Source: Verrucomicrobiales bacterium (GTDB taxonomy: Bacteria; Verrucomicrobiota; Verrucomicrobiia; Limisphaerales; Palsa-1400). From it: a stretch of DNA of 39,312 bases. The stretch lies in contig PLIU01000279.1 in assembly GCA_003140095.1 (NCBI GenBank), positions 1 to 39,312 of the forward strand. Direction: 5' to 3'. Positions 1-8,532 of the stretch are shown here, in pieces (the stretch's first letter is position 1; each line of letters opens with the position of its first letter). The notes under the pieces are model-generated. The model searched no databases. It was not told the origin of the DNA and saw only the letters and a list, made by a program, of their open reading frames with translations. The position numbers and the translations under genes were made by a program.

Positions 1-73
1 TTGCCCACTGTGAAATTTTGTTCACACCGCGACATGATAAAATTCATGTGCTAAAGGCGGGAAGCGTGGTAAC
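1..73. other. Short upstream spacer of the first gene
   Basis: Non-coding lead-in to the pseudopilin-like gene. It contains a short imperfect dyad, catga at 33-37 and tcatg at 44-48, around an AT-rich taaaat core. No well-spaced -35/-10 pair can be defended here and no clear Shine-Dalgarno precedes position 74. The start of whatever lies upstream is outside the window. Confidence 0.3.
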
Positions 74-988
74 ATGTTGCAAGTGAAAGCTTCAGTGCAA
101 GTGGAGGAGGGCGAATGCGCAACTCTGGCGAACATGCGAGTGTCCTCCTTTCATCGTTCAGCCGGCGCGTTTAGTTTGACCGAGTTGCTAATGGTCATGG
201 TCACGATCGCCATTATGGCCGCGCTGATGCTGCCGGCCCTGTCCAAGGCCAAGCAACAAATCACCGCCTCCTCGTGCCTGAATAACCAAAAACAACTGGC
301 CTACGCCTTTCACATTTACGCCCAGGACAATTCCGATCGCATCGTGCAAATGGCCGATTACAATACCGGCGCCGACATCTGGCCGGCGGGCGGCTTTTGG
401 GGAGGGCCGGTGACGTCGCCCGACTCTTGGAAGAGTCAAAACGACGCCCTCTCAGCGGTGCAGGCGGGCTTGGAATCCAGCAACGCCTTTTACTTTTATT
501 GCAGCATGGTGGAAGCCTACCATTGTCCCGCGGACTTGCGGATTCTGAACAATCCCGCCTCCCATAACCCCAACGGCTGGGCTTACGACAGCTACGCCCG
601 GTCCCAAAACCTCGGCGGAGAACCTTATGACAATTACTGGGGTGCCGGCGCCACTTACACCAAAATCTCCTTCATTGCCAGTCCCAGCACAACCTTTGCC
701 TTGATCGAGGATGCCGATTGGCGTGGCTACAACGTCGGAACCTGGGCCGTGGATTGGACGGGCGATTCCTTTGCGTGGCAGAAGCCCCTGGCCTTGCGAC
801 ACCACAATGTCGATTCCATCGCTTTCGCCGACGGCCATGCCGAGTTGCACAAATGGACCGACCCGGAACTCATCGCCGCAGGCCAGGCCGCCGCCCACGG
901 CAGGCACGAGTTGAATTGGCAAGGTCCGACTAGCGGTGCGGATTATGTTTTTGTTTATAAGGGCTATCAATTCCCCGGCCATCCCTAG
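74..988 (+). CDS. Prepilin-like protein with N-terminal methylation motif (H-X9-DG family)
   Basis: The protein has a type IV pilin/pseudopilin N-terminus: a short basic leader, then the AFSLTELL cleavage motif around residues 32-39, followed by a hydrophobic helix ending in LPALSKAK. Near the C-terminus a histidine, nine residues, then Asp-Gly (HHNVDSIAFADGH) match the H-X9-DG signature typical of the many stand-alone pseudopilins of Verrucomicrobiota and Planctomycetota. The residue before the conserved Phe is Ala rather than the usual Gly, which is tolerated in this group. An in-frame ATG at 134 gives a more usual short leader, but its GGAGG-like site (103-110) lies about 24 nt upstream. 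Its partner secretion machinery may be the operon at 4.3-16.8 kb. The substrate and surface role are unknown. Confidence 0.8.
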   Translation: MLQVKASVQVEEGECATLANMRVSSFHRSAGAFSLTELLMVMVTIAIMAALMLPALSKAKQQITASSCLNNQKQLAYAFHIYAQDNSDRIVQMADYNTGADIWPAGGFWGGPVTSPDSWKSQNDALSAVQAGLESSNAFYFYCSMVEAYHCPADLRILNNPASHNPNGWAYDSYARSQNLGGEPYDNYWGAGATYTKISFIASPSTTFALIEDADWRGYNVGTWAVDWTGDSFAWQKPLALRHHNVDSIAFADGHAELHKWTDPELIAAGQAAAHGRHELNWQGPTSGADYVFVYKGYQFPGHP

Positions 989-1060
989 GATTTGTCACCC
1001 AATTGTCACACGAATTGACTTTTGCCGCAGCCCGGCTCCCTTCATCTTTATGGTTTGACG

Positions 1061-1915
<855 letters not shown>

Positions 1916-1919
1916 AATT

Positions 1920-2426
1920 ATGAACCTGTTTTTCCTCCGTCACGCCAAGGCGCAGCCGCGCAGCCCCAAATGGCGGCCGGATAGCAAACGTCCGCTCACG
2001 CCCGAAGGGGAGAGCAGCATGTTTGACGTGGCGCGGGGCATCAAGGCTTTGGACGTCTCCTTCGACGTCATTCTGACCAGTCCTTACGTCCGCGCCCTGC
2101 GCACGGCGGAGATTCTGGCCGAGGTTTATGATTCGCAGAAGTTCTTCGAGACCGCCCGCCTGGTGCCGGAGGCCGGCGCGAAAGAAATCATAGACGAGCT
2201 CAACAAGAATTCCGCCGCCGCCGGGGAGATCCTGCTGGTCGGCCACGAACCGTCCATGAGCCGCCTGATTTCAACGCTGTTGACGGGGGAGGACGGGATG
2301 GCAATGGAGTTAAAGAAAGCCGGCTTCTGCAAACTGACGATTCAAAAGCTCGTCTTAGGGAAATGCGCTTGCCTGAACTGGTTGCTCACGCCCCGGCAAC
2401 TGGCCCGTTTGGGCAAACGCGCTTAA
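1920..2426 (+). CDS. sixA: SixA-type phosphohistidine phosphatase (histidine phosphatase family)
   Basis: This 168-residue protein opens with MNLFFLRHAKA, the RHG-type phosphate-accepting histidine motif of the histidine phosphatase superfamily. A second catalytic region, VGHEPSMSRLIS, lies about two-thirds along, and the SPYVRALRTAEIL segment is typical of SixA and phosphoglycerate-mutase-like enzymes. SixA proteins remove phosphate from histidine residues of signalling or phosphotransfer proteins in the cytoplasm. The ATG at 1920 lies 4 nt after the pstB stop codon, so the two were probably cotranscribed. It ends 1 nt before the convergent phosphate transporter gene. The exact substrate cannot be read from the sequence. 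Confidence 0.85.
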   Translation: MNLFFLRHAKAQPRSPKWRPDSKRPLTPEGESSMFDVARGIKALDVSFDVILTSPYVRALRTAEILAEVYDSQKFFETARLVPEAGAKEIIDELNKNSAAAGEILLVGHEPSMSRLISTLLTGEDGMAMELKKAGFCKLTIQKLVLGKCACLNWLLTPRQLARLGKRA

Positions 2427-2427
2427 C

Positions 2428-3528
2428 TCATTGTATCCAGCCGAATGTCTGGGAGAGCCGCACCAGCGCATAACCCATCGTGCCGGTGGCGGGGATGGTC
2501 AGTATCCACGCCCAGACCATGCGCTCCACCACCGTCCATTTGATGGCGTTGAAACGTCTGGCGCAACCGACGCCCATGATGGCGGCGGAAATGTTTTGTG
2601 TGGTCGATACGGGAATTCCCAGCAGGGACGCCAGCCCGATGACGCTGGCCGAGCTTGCCTCCGCGGCAAAGCCGTTGATCGGGTGCAGCTTGACCAGCTT
2701 GTGCCCCAGCGTCTTGATGATGCGCCAGCCGCCCACGGCCGTGCCCGACGCCATGACCAACGCGCAGACGACTTTGATCCACGGCGCGATGCCCAAAGCT
2801 TTCCCAGGCGGAGGCAGAGGTGAACGAAGGAACTCAAGCCAGGCTGGCAAATGATCGAAGGTGCCGGCCTTGGTGGCCGAAAAGAGGCCCAGTGCGATGA
2901 TGCCCATGGTTTTTTGGGCGTCGTTGGTGCCGTGCATCACCCCCATGGCGCCGGCGCTGAACATTTGGGCCACGCCAAAAAACGCATTGATCTTGGAGGG
3001 TCGTCCGTGACGCAACGTCACATAGAGCAAGGCCATCAAGCCGAGTCCACACACGAACCCAAGCACCGGCGAAAGAAACATCGGCACGATGACCTTCCAC
3101 CACAAACCCTTTCCCAGATACCAATGTTCCGCGCTGGGCTGCGACCAAATAATGACGTTCCAACGGTTGTGCGCGGCCGCCAGCGCCGCGCCGCACAGTC
3201 CGCCGATCAAGGCATGGCTCGAACTGGAGGGCAACCCCCACCACCAGGTCATCAGATTCCACACGATGGCTCCCAGCAACGCGCAAATGATGATCCCCGA
3301 GGTGATCGAGACGGCGTCGGCATCCACCAGGCCGCTGGTGATGGTCTGGGCGACGGCTGTGCCCAAGAAGGCGCCGAACATATTGGTGCAGGCCGCCAGC
3401 ACCACGGCCTGACGCGGCGTCAGCACCTTGGTGGACACGACCGTGGCAATGGAATTGGCCGTGTCGTGAAATCCGTTGATGTACTCGAAGGCAAGCGCGA
3501 CCACGATGACCGTCACGATGAGCGTCAT
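2428..3528 (-). CDS. pit: PiT-family inorganic phosphate transporter
   Basis: A 366-residue polytopic membrane protein with both halves of the PiT signature: GFHDTANSIATVVSTK near the N-terminus, and GIPVSTTQNISAAIMGVG near residues 290-310. The WWWGLPSSSSHALIGGL segment of the first half is also present. PiT carriers move phosphate (often as a metal-phosphate complex) by proton or sodium symport across the inner membrane. It is somewhat shorter than E. coli PitA but within the range of bacterial PiT proteins. The DUF47 gene lies 6 nt upstream in the same orientation, the usual pit operon arrangement. With pstB disrupted, this may be the only working phosphate uptake route visible here. Confidence 0.93.
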   Translation of the reverse strand: MTLIVTVIVVALAFEYINGFHDTANSIATVVSTKVLTPRQAVVLAACTNMFGAFLGTAVAQTITSGLVDADAVSITSGIIICALLGAIVWNLMTWWWGLPSSSSHALIGGLCGAALAAAHNRWNVIIWSQPSAEHWYLGKGLWWKVIVPMFLSPVLGFVCGLGLMALLYVTLRHGRPSKINAFFGVAQMFSAGAMGVMHGTNDAQKTMGIIALGLFSATKAGTFDHLPAWLEFLRSPLPPPGKALGIAPWIKVVCALVMASGTAVGGWRIIKTLGHKLVKLHPINGFAAEASSASVIGLASLLGIPVSTTQNISAAIMGVGCARRFNAIKWTVVERMVWAWILTIPATGTMGYALVRLSQTFGWIQ

Positions 3529-3534
3529 GGCCGG

Positions 3535-4164
3535 TCAGGAGTTCTTGAGTGCGATATTGGAAATAACGTTGCCCACGTCCCGGCAACGGTCGATGATCTT
3601 TTCGAGCAACTCGTAGAGATCCTTGCGCACGATGACAGTGATCGGCTCGTGCTTGCCTGAGAACAGTTCGCGCAGCAACTCCATGATCTCCTTGTCCGCT
3701 TCGCCTTCCAGATATTGCATTTTGTCGTTCAAGCGGCGGATTTCCTCAAGATGCACGCCGCGGCGAAGGCTCTGGACCATTTCCATGACCGTCGCGGTCG
3801 CCTCGGCCAGGAGATGGATTTGCTTGGCAAAATCGACCCCCTGAACATGCTGGGGCGTCAGGAGCAGGCGGCTGCCGAACTTTTCCACCGTTTTGGGAAT
3901 CCGGTACAGGGCGTTGGCCAGGCTCTCGATGTCTTCACGTTCCAAGGCCGTCACAAAGGTGGTATAGACCGCCTCGCTGATCTGCCCGCGCAACTCCTTT
4001 TCCTTGCGCCGCGCCTGGACGAACTCATAGGAGAGAGTCGTTTGAACCGGATTGGCGATGAGTTTGACCAGCGCGTCCACGCTGGTCCGCGCCTCCTGCG
4101 CGCTGGCTTCCAGGAGGTTAAAAAACTTGTCCTCCTGGCCGAGAAATGATTGCAGGGAAAACAT
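3535..4164 (-). CDS. DUF47 / PhoU-like Pit accessory protein
   Basis: A 209-residue all-helical protein beginning MFSLQSFLGQEDKFFNLLE, with a later ALEREDIESLANALYRIPK segment. Both are typical of the DUF47 (PhoU_div) family encoded beside pit genes. Such proteins are soluble, PhoU-related, and are thought to regulate Pit-mediated phosphate transport. It is the first gene of a two-gene pit operon, with 6 nt to the pit start. The 114 nt between it and the end of gspD (4165-4278) holds no gene that I can support. Confidence 0.88.
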   Translation of the reverse strand: MFSLQSFLGQEDKFFNLLEASAQEARTSVDALVKLIANPVQTTLSYEFVQARRKEKELRGQISEAVYTTFVTALEREDIESLANALYRIPKTVEKFGSRLLLTPQHVQGVDFAKQIHLLAEATATVMEMVQSLRRGVHLEEIRRLNDKMQYLEGEADKEIMELLRELFSGKHEPITVIVRKDLYELLEKIIDRCRDVGNVISNIALKNS

Positions 4165-4278
4165 ACCAACAGCTTTCTAACGGGTCGGGCCAGCCTCGTA
4201 AACAGATTTTTTGTTACGTTCCTGTGTCGGCGCACGCGCGGCTACGCATATCAGCTTTCGATGAGTTTCTGGCAATGC

Positions 4279-7086
4279 TCAAGGTGTTTTGGTGCCCTTT
4301 GGCGGGGTTGGCTGTTCGTTTTGCTCCCATTTTTGGATAAGCGGCATCGACCTCCTGGCTTCTTCCAGCAGCTCCCGGGCTTGCTCCGGCGTGCGCACCA
4401 CCTTGGGACGTAGGAAGACCAGGAGTTCGGTGCGTTTGTAGGATTTGTCCCGTTTGCTGAAGATATATTTCAACCCCGGTATGCTGCCCAGAATGGGGGT
4501 TTTGTAGCTGGTGTCGCTGAGTTGCTTTTGGATGATGCCGCCCAGTACCAGCGTCTCGCCGGCTTTGGCCGTCAGTTCGGTGCGGAATTGGGCCGAGTCA
4601 ATCACTACCTGGGAGTTGATCTCGGTCGGGTCAATGGTGGAGGATTCGGCGCGGACTCGCAATTGCACGTCGCCGGAACTGTTGATGTGAGGTTCCACTT
4701 CGACGATCACCCCGACATTCCTGTAAACGAAAGTTTGTGAACTCCCGCCTATGGAAGGGTTGACCGTGCCGGTTTCGATCGGGACCGACTGGCCCACGAA
4801 AAGCTTGCCCATCTCATTGTCCGAAATGGTGATATGCGGCTCCGAAATGACGGTGGCGTCGGTTTTCTGGTGCAGGAATTGGATCAAGAAATCCATGCTC
4901 ATATTGGCGCCCAACACACCGGAGCGCAAACTGGACAGGATTTGGGGCACCGAGGCGATGGAACTGGGCACGCCGGCAGTGACCGGGTTATTGACCGTGG
5001 TATTGTTGCCAAAACCCTTGACGTAAGTGCCCCCCAAGTTGGGCATGAGAGAATTTTGATAATCGGCTCCGGAAAAAACCTGGCTGCCGTTGGGCGAGAA
5101 GCGCACGCCTATTTGGTCCAAATAATCGGCGGATATCTGCACCATTCTGGTTTCGATCAAAACCTGCGCGGGCGGCACGTCCATGTCCTCGATCATCTTG
5201 CTCACTTGGGCAAAAAGGTGGACATTGGCGGTGACCAGGACTGAACTGCTGGCTTCGTCGGGCACGACCCGCACTCTTCCCACCAGATCGCTGACGGGAC
5301 GCTCGCTGGTTCTGTCGCTCGCGTTTCGGCCGGTGGCGTCCGGCGGGCCGCCGAGCCAGGAATAATAGGGATCTTCTTTCACCACCTGTTCCAGCGAGAA
5401 GTCGTCCGCCACGGGGGTGGTCTGCTGTCCCTGTTGCGGTTGCTGTGGTTGCTGGTTGGGGTTGTTTGGATTTTGCTGGTTGACCGGTCGCAGGGCTAGC
5501 GAACCGTTCTTGGCGAAGAGGATATTAATCCGGTTGGCGATCTTTTGCGCGTTGCCAAAATTGAGCTTGATATGGAAGGTGGTGTCTCCCGCCGCCGACG
5601 GCTTGTCCAATTCCTTCACCACCGCAATCACCGCGTCGAGGTTTTCCTGCGAGTTGGCCGTGATGATCAGCGCGTTGGCGGCCGCCTCGCTGGTGATGCG
5701 GACCTTGCCATAGAGCCTTCCAACGTCCCGGTCAGGCTGCTGCTGCGAGTCTTCGTCGAAGAAATAATAAGGGCGCTGTTGCGTTTTCTTGAGGAACAGC
5801 TCGTTGAGAACGTCTTCAAGGTCGCCCGCGCTGACGTTTTCCAGGGGGATGATTCTTGGCGCCAGATTGTTGTCCTGGATCGGTTCATCCAGTTCGGCGA
5901 TCACGTTGGCGATGCCCTCCATCGCGGCGGGCGGGGCCTGCACCAGCAGGGCATTGCGCCGGCGGTCGGCCACGATGCTCATCTTCTTGGTGTCCTTCTC
6001 GCCGCCATTGCCGCCGAAGAAAAAGAAACGATAGGGCGAGCTATTCTGCTGGTTCTGGCCCAGATCCTGCAATTGTTTGGCCACGTCCTGCGCGTCGGCG
6101 TTTTTTAGTTCAAACGTCCTCATCACCTTATCCTGCGAGTCGGCAGTGTCGAGCGACGTGGCAAATTTCTCGATCTCCTTGAAATTGGCCGCGCTGGATA
6201 GAACCATCAGCGAGTTGGCCGTGTCGCTGGCCGAGACTTCGATGAGTTCCTTGGATTGCTTTCCGGTCAGCTTTTGGTAAAGCGGCTCGATTTGCCTGGA
6301 CAGTTCCAGCGCGTTGACATTCTTCAAGTTGATCACCCGCACGATGACGTCGTCGTTTTTTTCCACGTCCAGGGCTTCGATCAACATGGCGGCGGCGGCC
6401 AGGTTGTCGTTGTAATCGGTTACGATCATGAGATTGGCCCGGTCGTCGGTCACCACTATGGCATTAGTGGAAAGGACGCTTCGGACCTTATCGGTCACCT
6501 CTGCGGCCGGCAGATGTTGGAGGGGGAAGACTTTGACCATACGCTCGCGCCCTCCGGGAACCTCCGCATCCGGGGCTCCCATCAAGGCGGGACTAAGATT
6601 CATTTTCGACTCCTGGTCCGAAGGGACGATGAGGATGGAGGTGCTGGATTCAATGGCGGTGAATCCTTCCATGCCCAGGGCGCGATACACCATCGTGATC
6701 GCTTCCCGCCGCGTCACCTTCTTGCCGCCGACAATGGTGATCTGACAATGCGCTGAGGGATATTTGATCACGCTCTTGCCGGTGTTCTCGGACAGCCATT
6801 GGAGGACCTGGTCGATTTGCATGTTCTGAAAGCTCAACTGGATCAAGTCGGTCGGCAATTTCTTAGGTTCAACCACCGCTCCGTCGGACGGCGCATTGGT
6901 GGAGCCGTCGGGCGCATTGGTGGAAGCCGCCGCCGTCGTGGTGGCGGTCGAGCCGGGAACGGCGGGAGGGGCGTTCTGGGCCTGGATCAAGGGCAATGAA
7001 CACCAGAGCAGGACCGCCGCCAGACAGAGCGAAAGCATGATGGCGATGAAATTAAATTTCAGTTGGCGTTGTTTGGATGATTGCAT
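4279..7086 (-). CDS. gspD: Type II secretion system secretin GspD
   Basis: A 935-residue outer-membrane secretin. The order is: signal peptide (about 1-36, hydrophobic core then IQA|QNAP), a Thr/Ala/Asn-rich stretch with two STNAP motifs (about 48-70), an N0-like domain (IQLSFQNMQIDQVLQWL, about 80-160), repeated N1-N3 modules, and the C-terminal secretin domain. That domain includes VLIETRMVQISADYLDQIGV, the VPIETGTV gate region and TPILGSIPGLKYIF. One periplasmic module is unusually Gln/Asn/Pro-rich (around nt 5400-5480). GspD is the last gene of the gspE-D operon; its ATG overlaps the stop of the GspC-like gene by 1 nt. It forms the channel through which folded substrates exit. The length is larger than classical GspD (about 650-750), largely because of the low-complexity linkers. 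Confidence 0.93.
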   Translation of the reverse strand: MQSSKQRQLKFNFIAIMLSLCLAAVLLWCSLPLIQAQNAPPAVPGSTATTTAAASTNAPDGSTNAPSDGAVVEPKKLPTDLIQLSFQNMQIDQVLQWLSENTGKSVIKYPSAHCQITIVGGKKVTRREAITMVYRALGMEGFTAIESSTSILIVPSDQESKMNLSPALMGAPDAEVPGGRERMVKVFPLQHLPAAEVTDKVRSVLSTNAIVVTDDRANLMIVTDYNDNLAAAAMLIEALDVEKNDDVIVRVINLKNVNALELSRQIEPLYQKLTGKQSKELIEVSASDTANSLMVLSSAANFKEIEKFATSLDTADSQDKVMRTFELKNADAQDVAKQLQDLGQNQQNSSPYRFFFFGGNGGEKDTKKMSIVADRRRNALLVQAPPAAMEGIANVIAELDEPIQDNNLAPRIIPLENVSAGDLEDVLNELFLKKTQQRPYYFFDEDSQQQPDRDVGRLYGKVRITSEAAANALIITANSQENLDAVIAVVKELDKPSAAGDTTFHIKLNFGNAQKIANRINILFAKNGSLALRPVNQQNPNNPNQQPQQPQQGQQTTPVADDFSLEQVVKEDPYYSWLGGPPDATGRNASDRTSERPVSDLVGRVRVVPDEASSSVLVTANVHLFAQVSKMIEDMDVPPAQVLIETRMVQISADYLDQIGVRFSPNGSQVFSGADYQNSLMPNLGGTYVKGFGNNTTVNNPVTAGVPSSIASVPQILSSLRSGVLGANMSMDFLIQFLHQKTDATVISEPHITISDNEMGKLFVGQSVPIETGTVNPSIGGSSQTFVYRNVGVIVEVEPHINSSGDVQLRVRAESSTIDPTEINSQVVIDSAQFRTELTAKAGETLVLGGIIQKQLSDTSYKTPILGSIPGLKYIFSKRDKSYKRTELLVFLRPKVVRTPEQARELLEEARRSMPLIQKWEQNEQPTPPKGTKTP

Positions 7087-7973
7087 TATGGGGTCTCCTT
7101 TTCTTTGGACAAAAGAGTCTGAGCAGTCGAGGCGTTGTTGGCTGTCGCATTCCGCGTGGACGCCTTTCGGGCTGGGGCATTGGTGGATGGGGCGTTCGTC
7201 GAGGTCATGTTGGTGGAGGGCGCGTTGGTCGCCTTGGGCATCAGGCTCTCTCCGCCAAAGCCGCCGAATTGAGTCAGTTCATTCGTTTCCCCATCATGCT
7301 CGACAAGCACGCGGTTAACACCGATGCGCAGCAATTTGATCCCTCCTATTTCGCCGCCTACTTTGACCCAATCGGTCTGTCCGTTGGTCGCCTGGATGCA
7401 CGCCACCTGGTCGCCAATGCCGTTCAAGGCCATCGGCATCGGCCTAATGACGGGTCCCAGAATTTCGCTGTCAACGATTCTATCCACGCGCGCCTGGACT
7501 TCGGGCGGAAGCTCGATTTTTTTCATCCCGCCGCCTATGGGTCCGCCTGGCATCCCGTCTCCCATCATCTGGGCCATCATTTCGGGGGGCATGCCGGGTG
7601 GCAGACCCGCTTTTCCCTTGGGAGGGCCGGAACTGTCGTTCGTCGGCCCCGTCTGGCCTGCCGCGGAACCGTTGGTCGATTCCACAATGGCGTTTGTGCC
7701 TTTAAGCAGGTTCGTGCCATTGGCCACATTTGTCCCGGTGGTTACATTTGTTGCTTTGGCCGCATTGGCGCCCATCGTCGCATTACTCCCGTTAGTTTCC
7801 TTCTGCACAGGTTTGGCAGGCTCGTTCGTTGCTCCCGGCAACGTCGGCAGGGCCGGGATTTTCAGCTTCGCCAGAGGATCGCCGCGCAGGATCAAACTGC
7901 CCAGTTGCCAGGCCAGCAACAGCGCCATCGCCAGGCAAATGATTTTGACTGGGCGTTCGAAGCGGTCAAGCAT
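7086..7973 (-). CDS. GspC-like inner-membrane linker protein of the type II secretion system
   Basis: Placed between gspM and gspD, this 295-residue protein has a short basic N-terminus, one membrane helix (about 8-28) and a long periplasmic part. That part starts with a Thr/Asn/Ala/Gly-rich linker (GTN/ATN repeats) and a Met/Pro/Gly-rich stretch. A domain at about 155-238 then resembles the GspC homology region (VDWVKVGGEIGGIKLL-style beta strands, ending ELTQFGG), and the tail is rich in STNAP repeats. GspC normally connects the inner-membrane platform with the secretin. There is no obvious PDZ domain. The start at 7973 is chosen because a strong GGAGGAG site lies just upstream; it overlaps the end of gspM by 8 nt. 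The assignment to GspC rests on layout and position, not on strong sequence identity. Confidence 0.65.
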   Translation of the reverse strand: MLDRFERPVKIICLAMALLLAWQLGSLILRGDPLAKLKIPALPTLPGATNEPAKPVQKETNGSNATMGANAAKATNVTTGTNVANGTNLLKGTNAIVESTNGSAAGQTGPTNDSSGPPKGKAGLPPGMPPEMMAQMMGDGMPGGPIGGGMKKIELPPEVQARVDRIVDSEILGPVIRPMPMALNGIGDQVACIQATNGQTDWVKVGGEIGGIKLLRIGVNRVLVEHDGETNELTQFGGFGGESLMPKATNAPSTNMTSTNAPSTNAPARKASTRNATANNASTAQTLLSKEKETP

Positions 7974-8532
7974 GCGACTCCTCCTTCTTCGGTTTCCAGG
8001 CGTCAAAATCCAGGACCACAATGGTCAGGTTTACCTTGATGCCATTGGGCATGCGCGGATCGGAGCTGAACTCAACGGTGTCAATAATAACTGGAAAGCC
8101 GATGTGGTCCAGGTCATGCAACAAATCCATCACCGCCGCAATTGGGCCGCTGCCTTCAAATTGGATGGAGCCCGCCTCTTTGGCGGATGGCCGGGCCGGC
8201 GTCTCCCGGATCGGCCCCACCGCCACTTTCCCGGATGCTGCCGCCTGCTGAATGGCCGCGCTGGCCTCCGCCATTACCGAAGAACGCTTGAGCCGGACAG
8301 GGTCCATGTGGAAGCGATCCATCAGGTTGGTGGCCGTTCCGATCTTTTCTTCATACGGCTTGATGACGTCGCGCAGGTCCCGGGCCTGCTGCACGAGCTG
8401 GTCGTAGGCCTCGCGCCGCGCGGTGAAAGAGTTCCGCACGCCCGGGCCGTAGAGCAGCGCCAGGTAAATAACGACACAGATCGCCGAGATGCGGATGGTG
8501 CGCTTTTCCTTAAGAGTAAGTCGGCGCTTCAT
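7966..8532 (-). CDS. gspM: Type II secretion system protein GspM-like
   Basis: A 188-residue bitopic protein: cytoplasmic basic N-terminus (MKRRLTLKEKRTIR), one membrane helix at about 16-32, a coiled-coil-prone segment (about 40-75), then a small periplasmic alpha/beta domain. That is the GspM/PilO layout. Its ATG overlaps the gspL stop by 4 nt (ATGA), and gspL-gspM adjacency is the rule in type II operons because the two proteins form the inner-membrane platform around GspF and GspE. Sequence conservation in this family is weak, so the call leans on order and topology. Confidence 0.8.
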   Translation of the reverse strand: MKRRLTLKEKRTIRISAICVVIYLALLYGPGVRNSFTARREAYDQLVQQARDLRDVIKPYEEKIGTATNLMDRFHMDPVRLKRSSVMAEASAAIQQAAASGKVAVGPIRETPARPSAKEAGSIQFEGSGPIAAVMDLLHDLDHIGFPVIIDTVEFSSDPRMPNGIKVNLTIVVLDFDAWKPKKEESHA

